Made by a program: the position numbers and the translations under genes | In this document: positions 24,201-39,200 of the stretch, one piece after another | Layout of the letters: every line of letters begins with the position of its first letter | Numbering within the stretch: position 1 is the first letter of the stretch | Notes under the pieces: model-generated | What the model saw: the letters and a program-made list of their open reading frames with translations, nothing else | The model's database searches: none | What the model was told of the DNA's origin: nothing | From: Cladorhizidae sp. MBARI D1340-BT2 | Lineage: Eukaryota; Porifera; Demospongiae; Poecilosclerida; Cladorhizidae | DNA length: 64,000 nt | Direction of reading: 5' to 3' | Assembly (NCBI GenBank): GCA_028752905.1 | Contig: JAQNBH010000005.1 | Location: 1,919,725-1,983,724, forward strand

Positions 24201-27200
24201 TCTGCCACCCCTGGTCCTTCAGCCCTAGCCCTAGCCTGGATGTGCAAGTATGTGCCACACTATCACACCTGTTTTCACGACATGAAGAGCCTCGCCTCTC
24301 CCCTCAAGACCTGCCACACCCCTGATCCTTGAACCATAGATAAGCAGAAACCACTTTCCAGCATTTTGCTTAGATCAGAAAGACTACCCTGGCCATCCCT
24401 CTCCACTCCATAGTCAGCTTGATTGTAGGCATGATGTTTAGATGGTTTAGGAGTCCTTTCTCTGCCCCTCCTCTCACTATGCAGAGTTTATCATCTGCAG
24501 ACCTCTTCCATAGGACAGGTTTTGTCGGTGCTAGCCTCAAGGCCAGCTCCTCAAAGAACTGTGTGTATAAATTGGCCACCACAGCAAAGACAGGAGAGCC
24601 CATATCATCTCCTGTTCTCTGTTCATAGAAGTCTCCCTTGAAGCTGAGAGTTTAGTGATCCCAACAGGCTGCAATGCAGTTCTCTCCTCCAGGCTCTCAC
24701 CATTCTTTAACATGTTATGCATTGCCTCATCCGTGGGCACACAAGAGAAGAGAGGACACATCAAAACTGACTAGCATCTCATCTGATAGACGACGACAAC
24801 ACAAGACTACCAGATCTGTGTGTGGTACCACTGTCACTCCCTGTGTGTGTATCAGAGTGTAATACCACACTCCCTGTGTGTATCAGAGTGTAGTGCAACA
24901 CTCCCTGCCACACTCCCTGTGTGTATCAGAGTGTAGTGCCACACTCCCTGTGTGTATCAGAGTGTAATACCACACTCCCTGTGTGTATCAGAGTGTAGTG
25001 CCACACTCCCTGTGTGTATCAGAGTGTAGTGCCACACTCCCTGTGTGTATCAGAGTGTAGTGCAACACTCCCTGTGTGTATCAGAGTGTAGTGCCACACT
25101 CCCTGTGTGTATCAGAGTGTAGTGCCACACTCCCTGTGTGTATCAGAGTGTAATACCACACTCCCTGTGTGTATCAGAGTGTACTGCCACACTCCCCGTG
25201 TGTATCAGGGTGTAGTGCCACACTCCCTGTGTGTATCAGAGTGTAGTGCCACACTCCCTGCCACACTCCCTGTGTGTATCAGAGTGTAGTGCCACACTCC
25301 CTGTGTGTATCAGAGTGTAATACCACACTCCCTGTGTGTATCAGAGTGTAATACCACACTCCCTGTGTGTATCAGAGTGTAGTGCCACACTCCCTGCCAC
25401 ACTCCCTGTGTGTATCAGAGTGTAGTGCAACACTCCCTGTGTGTATCAGAGTGTAGTGCCACACTCCCTGTGTGTATCAGAGTGTAGTGCCACACTCCCT
25501 GTGTGTATCAGAGTGTAGTGCCACACTCCCTGTGTGTATCAGGGTGTAGTGCAACACTCCCTGTGTGTATCAGAGTGTAATACCACACTCCCTGTGTGTA
25601 TCAGAGTGTAGTGCCACACTCCCTGTGTGTATCAGGGTGTAGTACCACACTCCCTGTGTGTATCAGGGTGTAATACCACACTCCCTGTGTGTATCAGAGT
25701 GTAGTGCCACACTCCCTGCCACACTCCCTGTGTGTATCAGAGTGTAGTGCCACACTCCCTGCCACACTCCCTGTGTGTATCAGAGTGTAGTGCCACACTC
25801 CCTGTGTGTATCAGAGTGTAGTGCAACACTCCCTGTGTGTATCAGAGTGTAGTGCCACACTCCCTGCCACACTCCCTGTGTGTATCAGAGTGTAGTGCCA
25901 CACTCCCTGTGTGTATCAGAGTGTAATACCACACTCCCTGTGTGTATCAGAGTGTAATACCACACTCCCTGTGTGTATCAGAGTGTAGTACCACACTCCC
26001 TGCCACACTCCCTGTGTGTATCAGAGTGTAGTGCCACACTCCCTGTGTGTATCAGAGTGTAGTGCCACACTCCCTGCCACACTCCCTGTGTGTATCAGAG
26101 TGTAGTGCCACACTCCCTGTGTGTATCAGAGTGTAGTGCCACACTCCCTGTGTGTATCAGAGTGTAGTGCCACACTCCCTGTGTGTATCAGAGTGTAGTG
26201 CCACACTCCCTGTGTGTATCAGGGTGTAGTACCACACTCCCTGTGTGTATCAGGGTGTAATACCACACTCCCTGTGTGTATCAGAGTGTAGTGCCACACT
26301 CCCTGCCACACTCCCTGTGTGTATCAGAGTGTAGTGCCACACTCCCTGCCACACTCCCTGTGTGTATCAGAGTGTAGTGCAACACTCCCTGTGTGTATCA
26401 GAGTGTAGTGCCACACTCCCTGTGTGTATCAGGGTGTAGTGCAACACTCCCTGTGTGTATCAGAGTGTAATACCACACTCCCTGTGTGTATCAGAGTGTA
26501 GTGCCACACTCCCTGTGTGTATCAGGGTGTAGTGCAACACTCCCTGTGTGTATCAGAGTGTAGTGCAACACTCCCTGTGTGTATCAGAGTGTAGTACCAC
26601 ACTCCCTGCCACACTCCCTGTGTGTATCAGAGTGTAGTGCCACACTCCCTGTGTGTATCAGAGTGTAGTGCCACACTCCCTGTGTGTATCAGAGTGTAGT
26701 GCCACACTCCCTGTGTGTATCAGAGTGTAGTGCCACACTCCCTGTGTGTATCAGAGTGTAGTACTACACTCCCTGTGTGTATCAGAGTGTAGTGCCACAC
26801 TCCCTGCCACACTCCCTGTGTGTATCAGAGTGTAGTGCCACACTCCCTGTGTGTATCAGAGTGTAGTGCAACACTCCCTGTGTGTATCAGAGTGTAGTGC
26901 AACACTCCCTGTGTGTATCAGAGTGTAGTGCCACACTCCCTGTGTGTATCAGAGTGTAGTGCCACACTCCCTGCCACACTCCCTGTGTGTATCAGAGTGT
27001 AGTGCCACACTCCCTGCCACACTCCCTGTGTGTATCAGAGTGTAGTGCCACACTCCCTGTGTGTATCAGAGTGTAGTGCAACACTCCCTGTGTGTATCAG
27101 AGTGTAGTGCAACACTCCCTGTGTGTATCAGAGTGTAGTACTACACTCCCTGTGTGTATCAGAGTGTAGTGCCACACTCCCTGTGTGTATCAGGGTGTAG

Positions 27201-30200
27201 TGCAACACTCCCTGTGTGTATCAGAGTGTAATACCACACTCCCTGTGTGTATCAGAGTGTAGTGCCACACTCCCTGTGTGTATCAGGGTGTAGTACCACA
27301 CTCCCTGTGTGTATCAGGGTGTAATACCACACTCCCTGTGTGTATCAGAGTGTAGTGCCACACTCCCTGCCACACTCCCTGTGTGTATCAGAGTGTAGTG
27401 CCACACTCCCTGCCACACTCCCTGTGTGTATCAGAGTGTAGTGCCACACTCCCTGTGTGTATCAGAGTGTAATACCACACTCCCTGTGTGTATCAGGGTG
27501 TAGTGCCACACTCCCTGTGTGTATCAGAGTGTAATACCACACTCCCTGTGTGTATCAGAGTGTAGTGCCACACTCCCTGCCACACTCCCTGTGTGTATCA
27601 GAGTGTAGTGCCACACTCCCTGCCACACTCCCTGTGTGTATCAGAGTGTAGTGCCACACTCCCTGTGTGTATCAGAGTGTAGTGCAACACTCCCTGTGTG
27701 TATCAGAGTGTAGTGCCACACTCCCTGTGTGTATCAGAGTGTAGTGCAACACTCCCTGTGTGTATCAGAGTGTAGTACTACACTCCCTGTGTGTATCAGA
27801 GTGTAGTGCAACACTCCCTGTGTGTATCAACCACACTCCCTGTGTGTATCAGAGTGTAGTGCAACACTCCCTGTGTGTATCAGAGTGTAGTGCCACACTC
27901 CCTGTGTGTATCAGAGTGTAGTGCCACACTCCCTGCCACACTCCCTGTGTGTATCAGAGTGTAATACCACACTCCCTGTGTGTATCAGAGTGTAGTGCCA
28001 CACTCCCTGCCACACTCCCTGTGTGTATCAGAGTGTAGTGCCACACTCCCTGTGTGTATCAGAGTGTAGTGCAACACTCCCTGTGTGTATCAGAGTGTAG
28101 TGCCACACTCCCTGTGTGTATCAGAGTGTAGTGCAACACTCCCTGTGTGTATCAGAGTGTAATACCACACTCCCTGTGTGTATCAGAGTGTAGTACTACA
28201 CTCCCTGTGTGTATCAGAGTGTAGTGCAACACTCCCTGTGTGTATCAACCACACTCCCTGTGTGTATCAGAGTGTAGTGCAACACTCCCTGTGTGTATCA
28301 GAGTGTAGTACTACACTCCCTGTGTGTATCAGAGTGTAGTGCAACACTCCCTGTGTGTATCAGAGTGTAGTGCCACACTCCCTGTGTGTATCAGAGTGTA
28401 GTGCAACACTCCCTGTGTGTATCAGAGTGTAGTGCAACACTCCCTGTGTGTATCAGAGTGTAATACCACACTCCCTGTGTGTATCAGAGTGTAGTGCCAC
28501 ACTCCCTGTGTGTATCAGAGTGTAGTGCCACACTCCCTGTGTGTATCAGAGTGTAGTGCAACACTCCCTGTGTGTATCAGAGTGTAATACCACACTCCCT
28601 GTGTGTATCAGAGTGTAGTGCCACACTCCCTGTGTGTATCAGAGTGTAGTGCCACACTCCCTGTGTGTATCAGAGTGTAGTGCAACACTCCCTGTGTGTA
28701 TCAGGGTGTAGTGCCACACTCCCTGTGTTGGTTTGATATCTATTTCAAAATGGCAGACACCAAACGGACACACATGCGCGCTTGCACATGCACACACAAA
28801 CAAAGCATATCTCAGCTCATTGGCAGCTTCTTAGTATCCTAAATAGTTTCAGCCACAGCTCCAAACATTCTCAAGTACTTTGCTTGAAAGATTGGCTTCA
28901 AAAACCCAAAAGCTGATTATTACTATTATTACAACCATCGTCATCATCACACAGTGTTATTATCACCACTACCACCAATATTATAACACAGCTTCTTATC
29001 ATTCAATCATTCACTATTTATTATTACTTATTACTTGTGTGCAGGTTGTTGTTGTATGTAGAGCTAATTAGTGTAGTTTTCTTACCCTGACGAGACATTG
29101 TAGAAGGATCCCAGAGAACAGTCAGCTGGCTGGAGGGGCGGCCATTGGAAGTCTTGTAGGGGAGTACAGGGGCTGTTCAGGTTGATACGCTCAAACCCAA
29201 AGTCACTGCAGCACATGAACAGAGGGCACACACATCACAACACACAAGGCACATACATCACATACACAGATCACAACACACAGTACACACACACACATCA
29301 CAAGGCGCACACACACACATCACAACACAGAGGGCACACACACACATCACAAGGCACACACACACATCACAACACAGAGGGCACACACACATCACAACAC
29401 AGAAGGCACACACCCATCATAACACAGTACACACACACATCACAACACAGAAGGCACACACCCATCATAACACAGTACACACACACATCACAGAAGGCAC
29501 ACACATCACAACACACAAGGCACACACATCACAACACACAAGGCACACACATCACAACACACAAGGCACATACATCACATACACAGATCACAACACACAG
29601 TACACACACACACATCACAAGGCACACACACACACACATCACAAGGCGCACACACACACATCACAACACAGAGGGCACACACACATCACAACACAGAAGG
29701 CACACACCCATCATAACACAGTACACACACACATCACAACACAGAAGGCACACACATCACAACACACAAGGCACACACATCACAACACACAAGGCACACA
29801 CATCACAACACACAAGGCACACACATCACAACACACAAGGCACACACATCACAACACACAAGGCACACACATCACAACACACAAGGCACACACATCACAA
29901 CACACAAGGCACACACATCACAACACACAGGGCACATAATCATCTGTGTAGGGGAGCAGGGGAGGCCAGTAGTAAGAGACGTAAATTCTATGCTGGACTA
30001 AGTAACTGACTAAAACACCTGACAGCTTCAGATGAACAACAGCTGGCCAAGTGATTCCCTCTCTCAGAGCTGTCTACATACTGTGGCTGGGTGATTCCCT
30101 CTCTCAGAGCTGTCTACATACTGTGGCTGGGTGATTCCCTCTCTCAGAGCTGTCTACATACTGTGGCTGGGTGATTCCCTCTCTCAGAGCTGTCTACATA

Positions 30201-33200
30201 CTGTGGCTGGGTGATTCCCTCTCTCAGAGCTGTCTACATACTGTGGCTGGGTGATTCCCTCTCTCAGAGCTGTCTACATACTGTGGCTGGGTGATTCCCT
30301 CTCTCAGAGCTGTCTACATACTGTGGCTGGGTGATTCCCTCTCTCAGAGCTGTCTACATACTGTGGCTGGGTGATTCCCTCTCTCAGAGCTGTCTACATA
30401 CTGTGGCTGGGTGATTCCCTCTCTGAGAACTGTCTACATACTGTGGCTGGGTGATTCCCTCTCTCAGAGCTGTCTACATACTGTGGCTGGGTGATTCCCT
30501 CTCTCAGAGCTGTCTACATACTGTGGCTGGGTGATTCCCTCTCTCAGAGCTGTCTACATACTGTGGCTGGGTGATTCCCTCTCTCAGAGCTGTCTACATA
30601 CTGTGGCTGGGTGATTCCCTCTCTCAGAGCTGTCTACATACTGTGGCTGGGTGATTCCCTCTCTCAGAGCTGTCTACATACTGTGGCTGGGTGATTCCCT
30701 CTCTCAGAGCTGTCTACATACTGTGGCTGGGTGATTCCCTCTCTCAGAGCTGTCTACATACTGTGGCTGGGTGATTCCCTCTCTGAGAACTGTCTACATA
30801 CTGTGGCTGGGTGATTCCCTCTCTCAGAGCTGTCTACATACTGTGGCTGGGTGATTCCCTCTCTCAGCGCTGTCTACATACTGTGGCTGGGTGATTCCCT
30901 CTCTCAGAGCTGTCTACATACTGTGGCTGGGTGATTCCCTCACTCAGAGCTGTCTACATAATGTGGCTGGGTGATTCCCTCTCTCAGAGCTGTCTACATA
31001 CTGTGGCTGGGTGATTCCCTCTCTCAGAGCTGTCTACATACTGTGGCTGGGTGATTCCCTCTCTCAGAGCTGTCTACATACTGTGGCTGGGTGATTCCCT
31101 CTCTCAGAGCTGTCTACATACTGTGGCTAGGCGATTCCCTCTCTCAGAGCTGTCTACATACTGTGGCTGGGTGATTCCCTCACTCAGAGCTGTCTACATA
31201 CTGTGGCTGGGTGATTCCCTCTCTCAGAGCTGTCTACATACTGTGGCTGGGTGATTCCCTCTCTCAGAGCTGTCTACATACTGTGGCTGGGTGATTCCCT
31301 CTCTCAGAGCTGTCTACATACTGTGGCTGGGTGATTCCCTCTCTCAGAGCTGTCTACATACTGTGGCTGGGTGATTCCCTCTCTCAGAGCTGTCTACATA
31401 CTGTGGCTGGGTGATTCCCTCTCTCAGAGCTGTCTACATACTGTGGCTGGGTGATTCCCTCTCTCAGAGCTGTCTACATACTGTGGCTGGGTGATTCCCT
31501 CTCTCAGAGCTGTCTACATACTGTGGCTGGGTGATTCCCTCTCTCAGAGCTGTCTACATACTGTGGCTGGGTGATTCCCTCACTCAGAGCTGTCTACATA
31601 CTGTGGCTGGGTAATTGCCTCTCTCAGAGCTGTCTACATACTGTGGCTGGGTGATTCCCTCTCTCAGAGCTGTCTACATACTGTGGCTGGGTGATTCCCC
31701 CTCTCAGAGCTGTCTACATACTGTGGCTGGGTGATTCCCTCTCTCAGAGCTGTCTACATACTGTGGCTGGGTGATTCCCTCTCTCAGAGCTGTCTACATA
31801 CTGTGGCTGGGTGATTCCCTCTCTCAGAGCTGTCTACATACTGTGGCTGGGTGATTGCCTCTCTCAGAGCTGTCTACATACTGTGGCTGGGTGATTCCCT
31901 CTTTCAGAGCTGTCTACATACTGTGGATGGGTGATTCCCTCTCTCAGAGCTGTCTACATACTGTGGCTGGGTGATTCCCTCTCTCAGAGCTGTCTACATA
32001 CTGTGGCTGGGTGATTCCCTCTCTCAGAGCTGTCTACATACTGTGGCTGGGTGATTCCCTCTCTCAGAGCTGTCTACATACTGTGGCTGGGTGATTCCCT
32101 CTCTCAGAGCTGTCTACATACTGTGGCTGGGTGATTCCCTCTCTCAGAGCTGTCTACATACTGTGGCTGGGTGATTCCCTCTCTCAGAGCTGTCTACATA
32201 CTGTGGCTGGGTGATTCCCTCTCTCAGAGCTGTCTACATACTGTGGCTGGGTGATTCCCTCACTCAGAGCTGTCTACATACTGGCTGTGGCTGGGTGATT
32301 CCCTCACTCAGAGCTGTCTACATACTGTGGCTGGGTGATTCCCTCTCTCAGAGCTGTCTACATACTGTGGCTGGGTGATTCCCTCTCTCAGAGCTGTCTA
32401 CATACTGTGGCTGGGTGATTCCCTCTCTCAGAGCTGTCTACATACTGTGGCTGGGTGATTCCCTCTCTCAGAGCTGTCTACATACTGTGGCTGGGTGATT
32501 CCCTCTCTCAGAGCTGTCTACATACTGTGGCTGGGTGATTCCCTCTCTCAGAGCTGTCTACATACTGTGGCTGGGTGATTCCCTCTCTCAGAGCTGTCTA
32601 CATACTGTGGCTGGGTGATTCCCTCTCTGAGAACTGTCTACATACTGTGGCTGGGTGATTCCCTCTCTCAGAGCTGTCTACATACTGTGGCTGGGTGATT
32701 CCCTCTCTCAGAGCTGTCTACATACTGTGGCTGGGTGATTCCCTCTCTCAGAGCTGTCTACATACTGTGGCTGGGTGATTCCCTCTCTCAGAGCTGTCTA
32801 CATACTGTGGCTGGGTGATTCCCTCTCTCAGAGCTGTCTACATACTGTGGCTAGGTGATTCCCTCTCTCAGAGCTGTCTACATACTGTGGCTGGGTGATT
32901 CCCTCTCTCAGAGCTGTCTACATACTGTGGCTGGGTGATTCCCTCTCTCAGAGCTGTCTATATACTGTGGCTGGGTGATTCCCTCTCTCAGCGCTGTCTA
33001 CATACTGTGGCTGGGTGATTCCCTCTCTCAGAGCTGTCTACATACTGTGGCTGGGTGATTCCCTCTCTCAGAGCTGTCTACATACTGTGGCTGGGTGATT
33101 CCCTCTCTCAGAGCTGTCTACATACTGTGGCTGGGTGATTCCCTCTCTCAGAGCTGTCTACATACTGTGGCTAGGCGATTCCCTCTCTCAGAGCTGTCTA

Positions 33201-36200
33201 CATACTGTGGCTGGGTGATTCCCTCACTCAGAGCTGTCTACATACTGTGGCTGGGTGATTCCCTCTCTCAGAGCTGTCTACATACTGTGGCTGGGTGATT
33301 CCCTCTCTCAGAGCTGTCTACATACTGTGGCTGGGTGATTCCCTCTCTCAGAGCTGTCTACATACTGTGGCTGGGTGATTCCCTCTCTCAGAGCTGTCTA
33401 CATACTGTGGCTGGGTGATTCCCTCTCTCAGAGCTGTCTACATACTGTGGCTGGGTGATTCCCTCTCTCAGAGCTGTCTACATACTGTGGCTGGGTGATT
33501 CCCTCTCTCAGAGCTGTCTACATACTGTGGCTGGGTGATTCCCTCTCTCAGAGCTGTCTACATACTGTGGCTGGGTGATTCCCTCTCTCAGAGCTGTCTA
33601 CATACTGTGGCTGGGTGATTCCCTCACTCAGAGCTGTCTACATACTGTGGCTGGGTAATTGCCTCTCTCAGAGCTGTCTACATACTGTGGCTGGGTGATT
33701 CCCTCTCTCAGAGCTGTCTACATACTGTGGCTGGGTGATTCCCTCTCTCAGAGCTGTCTACATACTGTGGCTGGGTGATTCCCTCACTCAGAGCTGTCTA
33801 CATACTGTGGCTGGGTGATTCCCTCTCTCAGAGCTGTCTACATACTGTCGCTGGGTGATTCCCTCACTCAGAGCTGTCTACATACTGTGGCTGGGTGATT
33901 CCCTCACTCAGAGCTGTCTACATACTGTGGCTGGGTGATTCCCTCTCTCAGAGCTGTCTACATACTGTGGCTGGGTGATTCCCTCTCTCAGAGCTGTCTA
34001 CATACTGTGGCTGGGTGATTCCCTCTCTCAGAGCTGTCTACATGCTGTGGCTGGGTGATTCCCTCTCTCAGAGCTGTCTACATACTGTGGCTGGGTGATT
34101 CCCTCTCTCAGAGCTGTCTACATACTGTGGCTTGGTGATTCCCTCTCTCAGAGCTGTCTACATACTGTGGCTGGGTGATTCCCTCACTCAGAGCTGTCTA
34201 CATACTGTGGCTGGGTGATTCCCTCTCTCAGAGCTGTCTACATACTGTGGCTGGGTGATTCCCTCTCTCAGAGCTGTCTACATACTGTGGCTGGGTGATT
34301 CCCTCTCTCAGAGCTGTCTACATACTGTGGCTGGGTGATTCCCTCACTCAGAGCTGTCTACATACTGTGGCTGGGTGATTCCCTCTCTCAGAGCTGTCTA
34401 CATACTGTGGCTGGGTGATTCCCTCTCTCAGAGCTGTCTACATACTGTGGCTGGGTGATTCCCTCTCTCAGAGCTGTCTACATACTGTGGCTGGGTGATT
34501 CCCTCTCTCAGAGCTTTCTGCATTAAATTGCCTTGCTGTGGCTAAGAACACTTCATCCGAGTTCTCATGTGGAGGAGGAGGGCTCAGGTGTGCTGGGGCA
34601 GATGATGAAGGCTAAAAGTGAACTAGGGCAAAGGGTGGAAGGCTAGGGTAAACTAGGGCAGAGGGTGGATCGGGGTGGAATAGGGCAGAAGATGGAGGCA
34701 GAGGATGGAAGGCTAAGGGGACTAGGGCAGAGGATGGAGGCTCGGGTAAAATAGGGCAGAGGATGGAAGGCTAAGGGGACTAGGGCAGAGGATGGAGGGC
34801 TAAGGGGACTAGGGAAGGCTAAGAGGACTAGAGGATGGAAGACTACTTAAGGGGACTAGGGCAGAGGATGGAAGGGGACTAGGGCAGAGGATGGAGGGCT
34901 AAGGGGACTAGGGCAAAGGATGGAAGGCTAAGGGGACTAGGGCAGAGGATGGAAGGCTAAGGGGACTAGGGCAGAGGATGGAAGGCTAAGGGAACTAGGG
35001 CAGAGGATGGAAGGCTAAGGGGACTAGGGCAGAGGATGGAAGGCTAAGGGAACTAGGGCAGAGGATGGAAGGCTAAGGGAACTAGGGCAGAGGAAGGGGA
35101 CTAGGGCAGAGGATGGAAGGCTAAGCGGACTAGGCCAGAGGGTGGAAGGAGACTAGGGCAGAGGAGTCGAATGAAAAAGAGAGGAGAGGAGGAGGTAGGT
35201 GATGAAGGTTGGTCTGAGTGGGTGGGGCAAAAAGGAGAGAGCGATGGAGAGACAGGAGTTGGAATGGGAGAAGGGACACAAGCTGACCATTCAAAGTCCT
35301 CCCGAGTGCATATGCAGAGTGTCCTGCTGGTGATCAAGTGCCGACTGGGGTTAGTGTAGCAACAGACAGAAGCATTCCTCCGCTCATATTGGAGAACTTC
35401 TCCCAGCAGACAGCGGCTGTTTGGACGTTCGTCTAAGAGGACACAGATACACACAAACAGACATCTGTCACCCACCTATGATATACATCACACACCCACA
35501 CACACATCTTATACTGGTACATGATCTTGCATTTTGAAGTGTGAAGGATTTATGCAAAGGAAGCATATATACATACAGGTGGGTAGCATATCTACCAGAC
35601 ATAGAGGTGGGGAGCATATCTACCACACATAGAGGTGGGTAGCATATCTACCACACATAGAGGTGGGGAGCATATCTACCCCACATAGAGGTGGGGATCA
35701 TATGTACCACACATAGAGGTGGGGAGCATATCTACCACACATAGAGGTGGGGAGCATATCTACCACACATAGAGGTGGGGTGCATATCTACCACACATAG
35801 AGGTGGGGAGCATATCTACCACACATAGAGGTGGAGAGCATATCTACCACACATAGAGGTGGGGAGCATATCTACCACACATAGAGGTGGAGATCATATC
35901 TACCACACATAGAGGTGGGGAGCATATCTACCAGACATAGAGGTGGAGAGCATATCTACCACACATAGAGGTGGAGAGCATATCTACCACACATAGAGGT
36001 GGGGAGCATATCTACCACACATAGAGGTGGGGAGCACTACACACATAGAGGTGGGGAGCATATCTACCACACATAGAGGTGGAGAGCATATCTGCCACAC
36101 ATAGAGGTGGAGATCATATCTACCACACATAGAGGTGGGGAGCATATGTACCACACATAGAGGTGGGGTGCATATCTACCACACATAGAGGTGGGGAGCA

Positions 36201-39200
36201 TATCTACCACACATAGAGGTGGGGAGCATATCTACTACACATAGAGGTGGGGAGCATATCTACCACACATAGAGGTGGGGAGCATATCTACCACACATAG
36301 AGGTGGGGAGCATATCTACTACACATAGAGGTGGGGAGCATATCTACCACACATAGAGGTGGGTAGCATATCTACACACATAGAGGTGGAGAGCATATCT
36401 ACCACACATAGAGGTGGCAAGGAAGTAGCCAGAAGTTCAGTTAATCACTGCTGTAAAGCTTTTCGCGAAATGTGGGGAAGGGAAAAAGAGGCTTCGAAAT
36501 TCCTGCTGAAGGACAAACAGAAGTGCTGCATCAGCAGAGCTCCGCTGCAACCCACCAAAGCCTCTAGAATGACCTGTTGTTTGTGGTGCTGAGGTGAAGG
36601 AGATTCCTGCATTCAGATATCGGCGGTAAGAGGAAAAGTCCAAGCAGAAGTTATACGCATGCACGAAAAATATGCTTTCAGATACAGAATTATGCCATAT
36701 CGAGTGGAGACCAAATACACACTCACAAGCAGACCACTCAAGTTGAGATCTTTGTTGTGGTAGTCAATTAATTCTTGCTTTTTGTTTGTTAGCTTCTGTT
36801 CACCTCTACCTTGCCATGGCCACCCATCCCAGCTCCACTCAGCTCCATTAGTGTGCACTTCTTGTTAGCTTCTGTTCACCTCTACCTTGCCATGGCCACC
36901 CATCCCAGCTCCACTCAGCTCCATTAGTGTGCACTTCTTGTTAGCTTCTGTTCATCTCTACCTTGCCATGGCCACCCATCCCAGCTCCACTCAGCTCCAT
37001 TAGTGTGCACTTCTTGTTAGCTTCTGTTCACCTCTACCTTGCCACAGCCACCCATCCCAGCTCCACTCAGCTCCATTAGTGTGCACTTCTTGTTAGCTTC
37101 TGTTCACCTCTACCTTGCCATGGCCACCCATCCCAGCTCCACTCAGCTCCATTAGTGTGCACTTCTTGTTAGCTTCTGTTCACCTCTACCTTGCCACAGC
37201 CACCCATCCCAGCTCCACTCAGCTCCATTAGTGTGCACTTCTTGTTAGCTTCTGTTCACCTCTACCTTGCCACAGCCACCCATCCCAGCTCCACTCAGCT
37301 CCATTAGTGTGCACTTCTTGTTAGCTTCTGTTCACCTCTACCTTGCCATGGCCACCCATCCCAGCTCCACTCAGCTCCATTAGTGTGCACTTCTTGTTAG
37401 CTTCTGTTCACCTCTACCTTGCCATGGCCACCCATCCCAGCTCCACTCAGCTCCATTAGTGTGCACTTCTTGTTAGCTTCTGTTCACCTCTACCTTGCCA
37501 TGGCCACCCATCCCAGCTCCACTCAGCTCCATTAGTGTGCACTTCTTGTTAGCTTCTGTTCACCTCTACCTTGCCATGGCCACCCATCCCAGCTCCACTC
37601 AGCTCCATTAGTGTGCACTTCTTGTGAGCTTCTGTTCACCTCTACCTTGCCATGGCCACCCATCCCAGCAGCTCCATTAGTGTGCACTTGTGTGATGTAA
37701 TGACGCATACAGTGTATTCTGCATTCATGTGAAAGGTTTGTCTCCCTAATGGTGTTCCTAAAAGCTTTGGATTTGCAAGTAATACTTCAAACAACTCCAG
37801 ACCTCCTCAGTTTGCTACAAGTAACTGTTCACAGCTCAGGCATCAGTTTCACGCAGGCTATGACATGCTCCCATGGAAACATGAGCGAACACATGCAGAG
37901 ATCAAGGTCAATTCACTCAACCCCTGTGGCTATATTCACTCAACCATTCAGTCCTGTGGCTATATTGACTGGTATCCAGGTAGAGCTGTCAGCCAGGCCA
38001 TTGCTTCTTCTCTCTCTCCCATCCACCACAGAGCAGCAATACTCGCAAGAGGCTTCTTGAAACACTTCTTTACATTTCATCTTCAGCTCCCTTTCACATA
38101 AGTCTCTCCAAGTTAAGAGCAGTGTGCACTAGTGTCAAGGGCCAGATGTCTAGGTGGAATTCACTACATATCTGGTCAAGATGAAGTGTGAAAATAGAGT
38201 GTGGAGTGAAATTGGGTAATGATCTCCATCTTGGTGGCTGGAGGTAGCCATCATAGTGGGAGTGATAGTATGTCAACTAGTCTCCATCTTGGTGGCTGGA
38301 GGTAGCCATCATAGTGGGAGTGGGAGTATGTCAACTAGTCTCCATCTTGGTGGCTAGAGGTAGCCATCATAGTGGGAGTGGGAGTATGTCAACTAGTCTC
38401 CATCTTGGTGGCTAGAGGTAGCCATCATAGTGGGAGTGAGAGTATGTCAACTAGTCTCCATCTTGGTGGCTGGAGGTAGCCATCATAGTGGGAGTTAGAA
38501 TATGTCAACTAGTCTCCAACTTGGTGGCTGGAGGTAGCCATCATAGTGGGAGTGAGAGTATGTCAACTAGTCTCCATCTTGGTGGCTAGAGGTAGCCATC
38601 ATAGTGGGAGTGAGAGTATGTCAACTAGTCTCCATCTTGGTGGCTGGAGGTAGCCATCATAGTGGGAGTGGGAGTATGTCAACTAGTCTCCATCTTGGTG
38701 GCTAGAGGTAGCCATCATAGTGGGAGTGAGAGTATGTCAACTACTGGACACTTGGTCTCCATCTTGGTGGCTAGAGGTAGCCATCATAGTGGGAGTGGGA
38801 GTATGTCAACTAGTCTCCAACTTGGTGGCTAGAGGTAGCCATCATAGTGGGAGTGAGAGTATGTCAACTAGTCTCCAACTTGGTGGCTAGAGGTAGCCAT
38901 CATAGTGGGAGTGAGAGTATGTCAACTAGTCTCCAACTTGGTGGCTAGAGGTAGCCATCATAGTGGGAGTGAGAGTATGTCAACTAGTCTCCAACTTGGT
39001 GGCTAGAGGTAGCCATCATAGTGGGAGTGAGAGTATGTCAACTAGTCTCCATCTTGGTGGCTGGAGGTAGCCATCATAGTGGGAGTGAGAGTATGTCAAC
39101 TAGTCTCCATCTTGGTGGCTAGAGGTAGCCATCATAGTGGGAGTGAGAGTATGTCAACTAGTCTCCATCTTGGTGGCTGGAGGTAGCCATCATAGTGGGA

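Noticed and set aside
29182..30009. 275-codon His/Thr-rich plus-strand frame
   Set aside because: CA-rich array; it overlaps exon 7 (antisense) only at its first bases.
24836..34515. Possible CRISPR-like regular repeats
   Set aside because: Units are directly contiguous with no variable spacers, and the window is eukaryotic.
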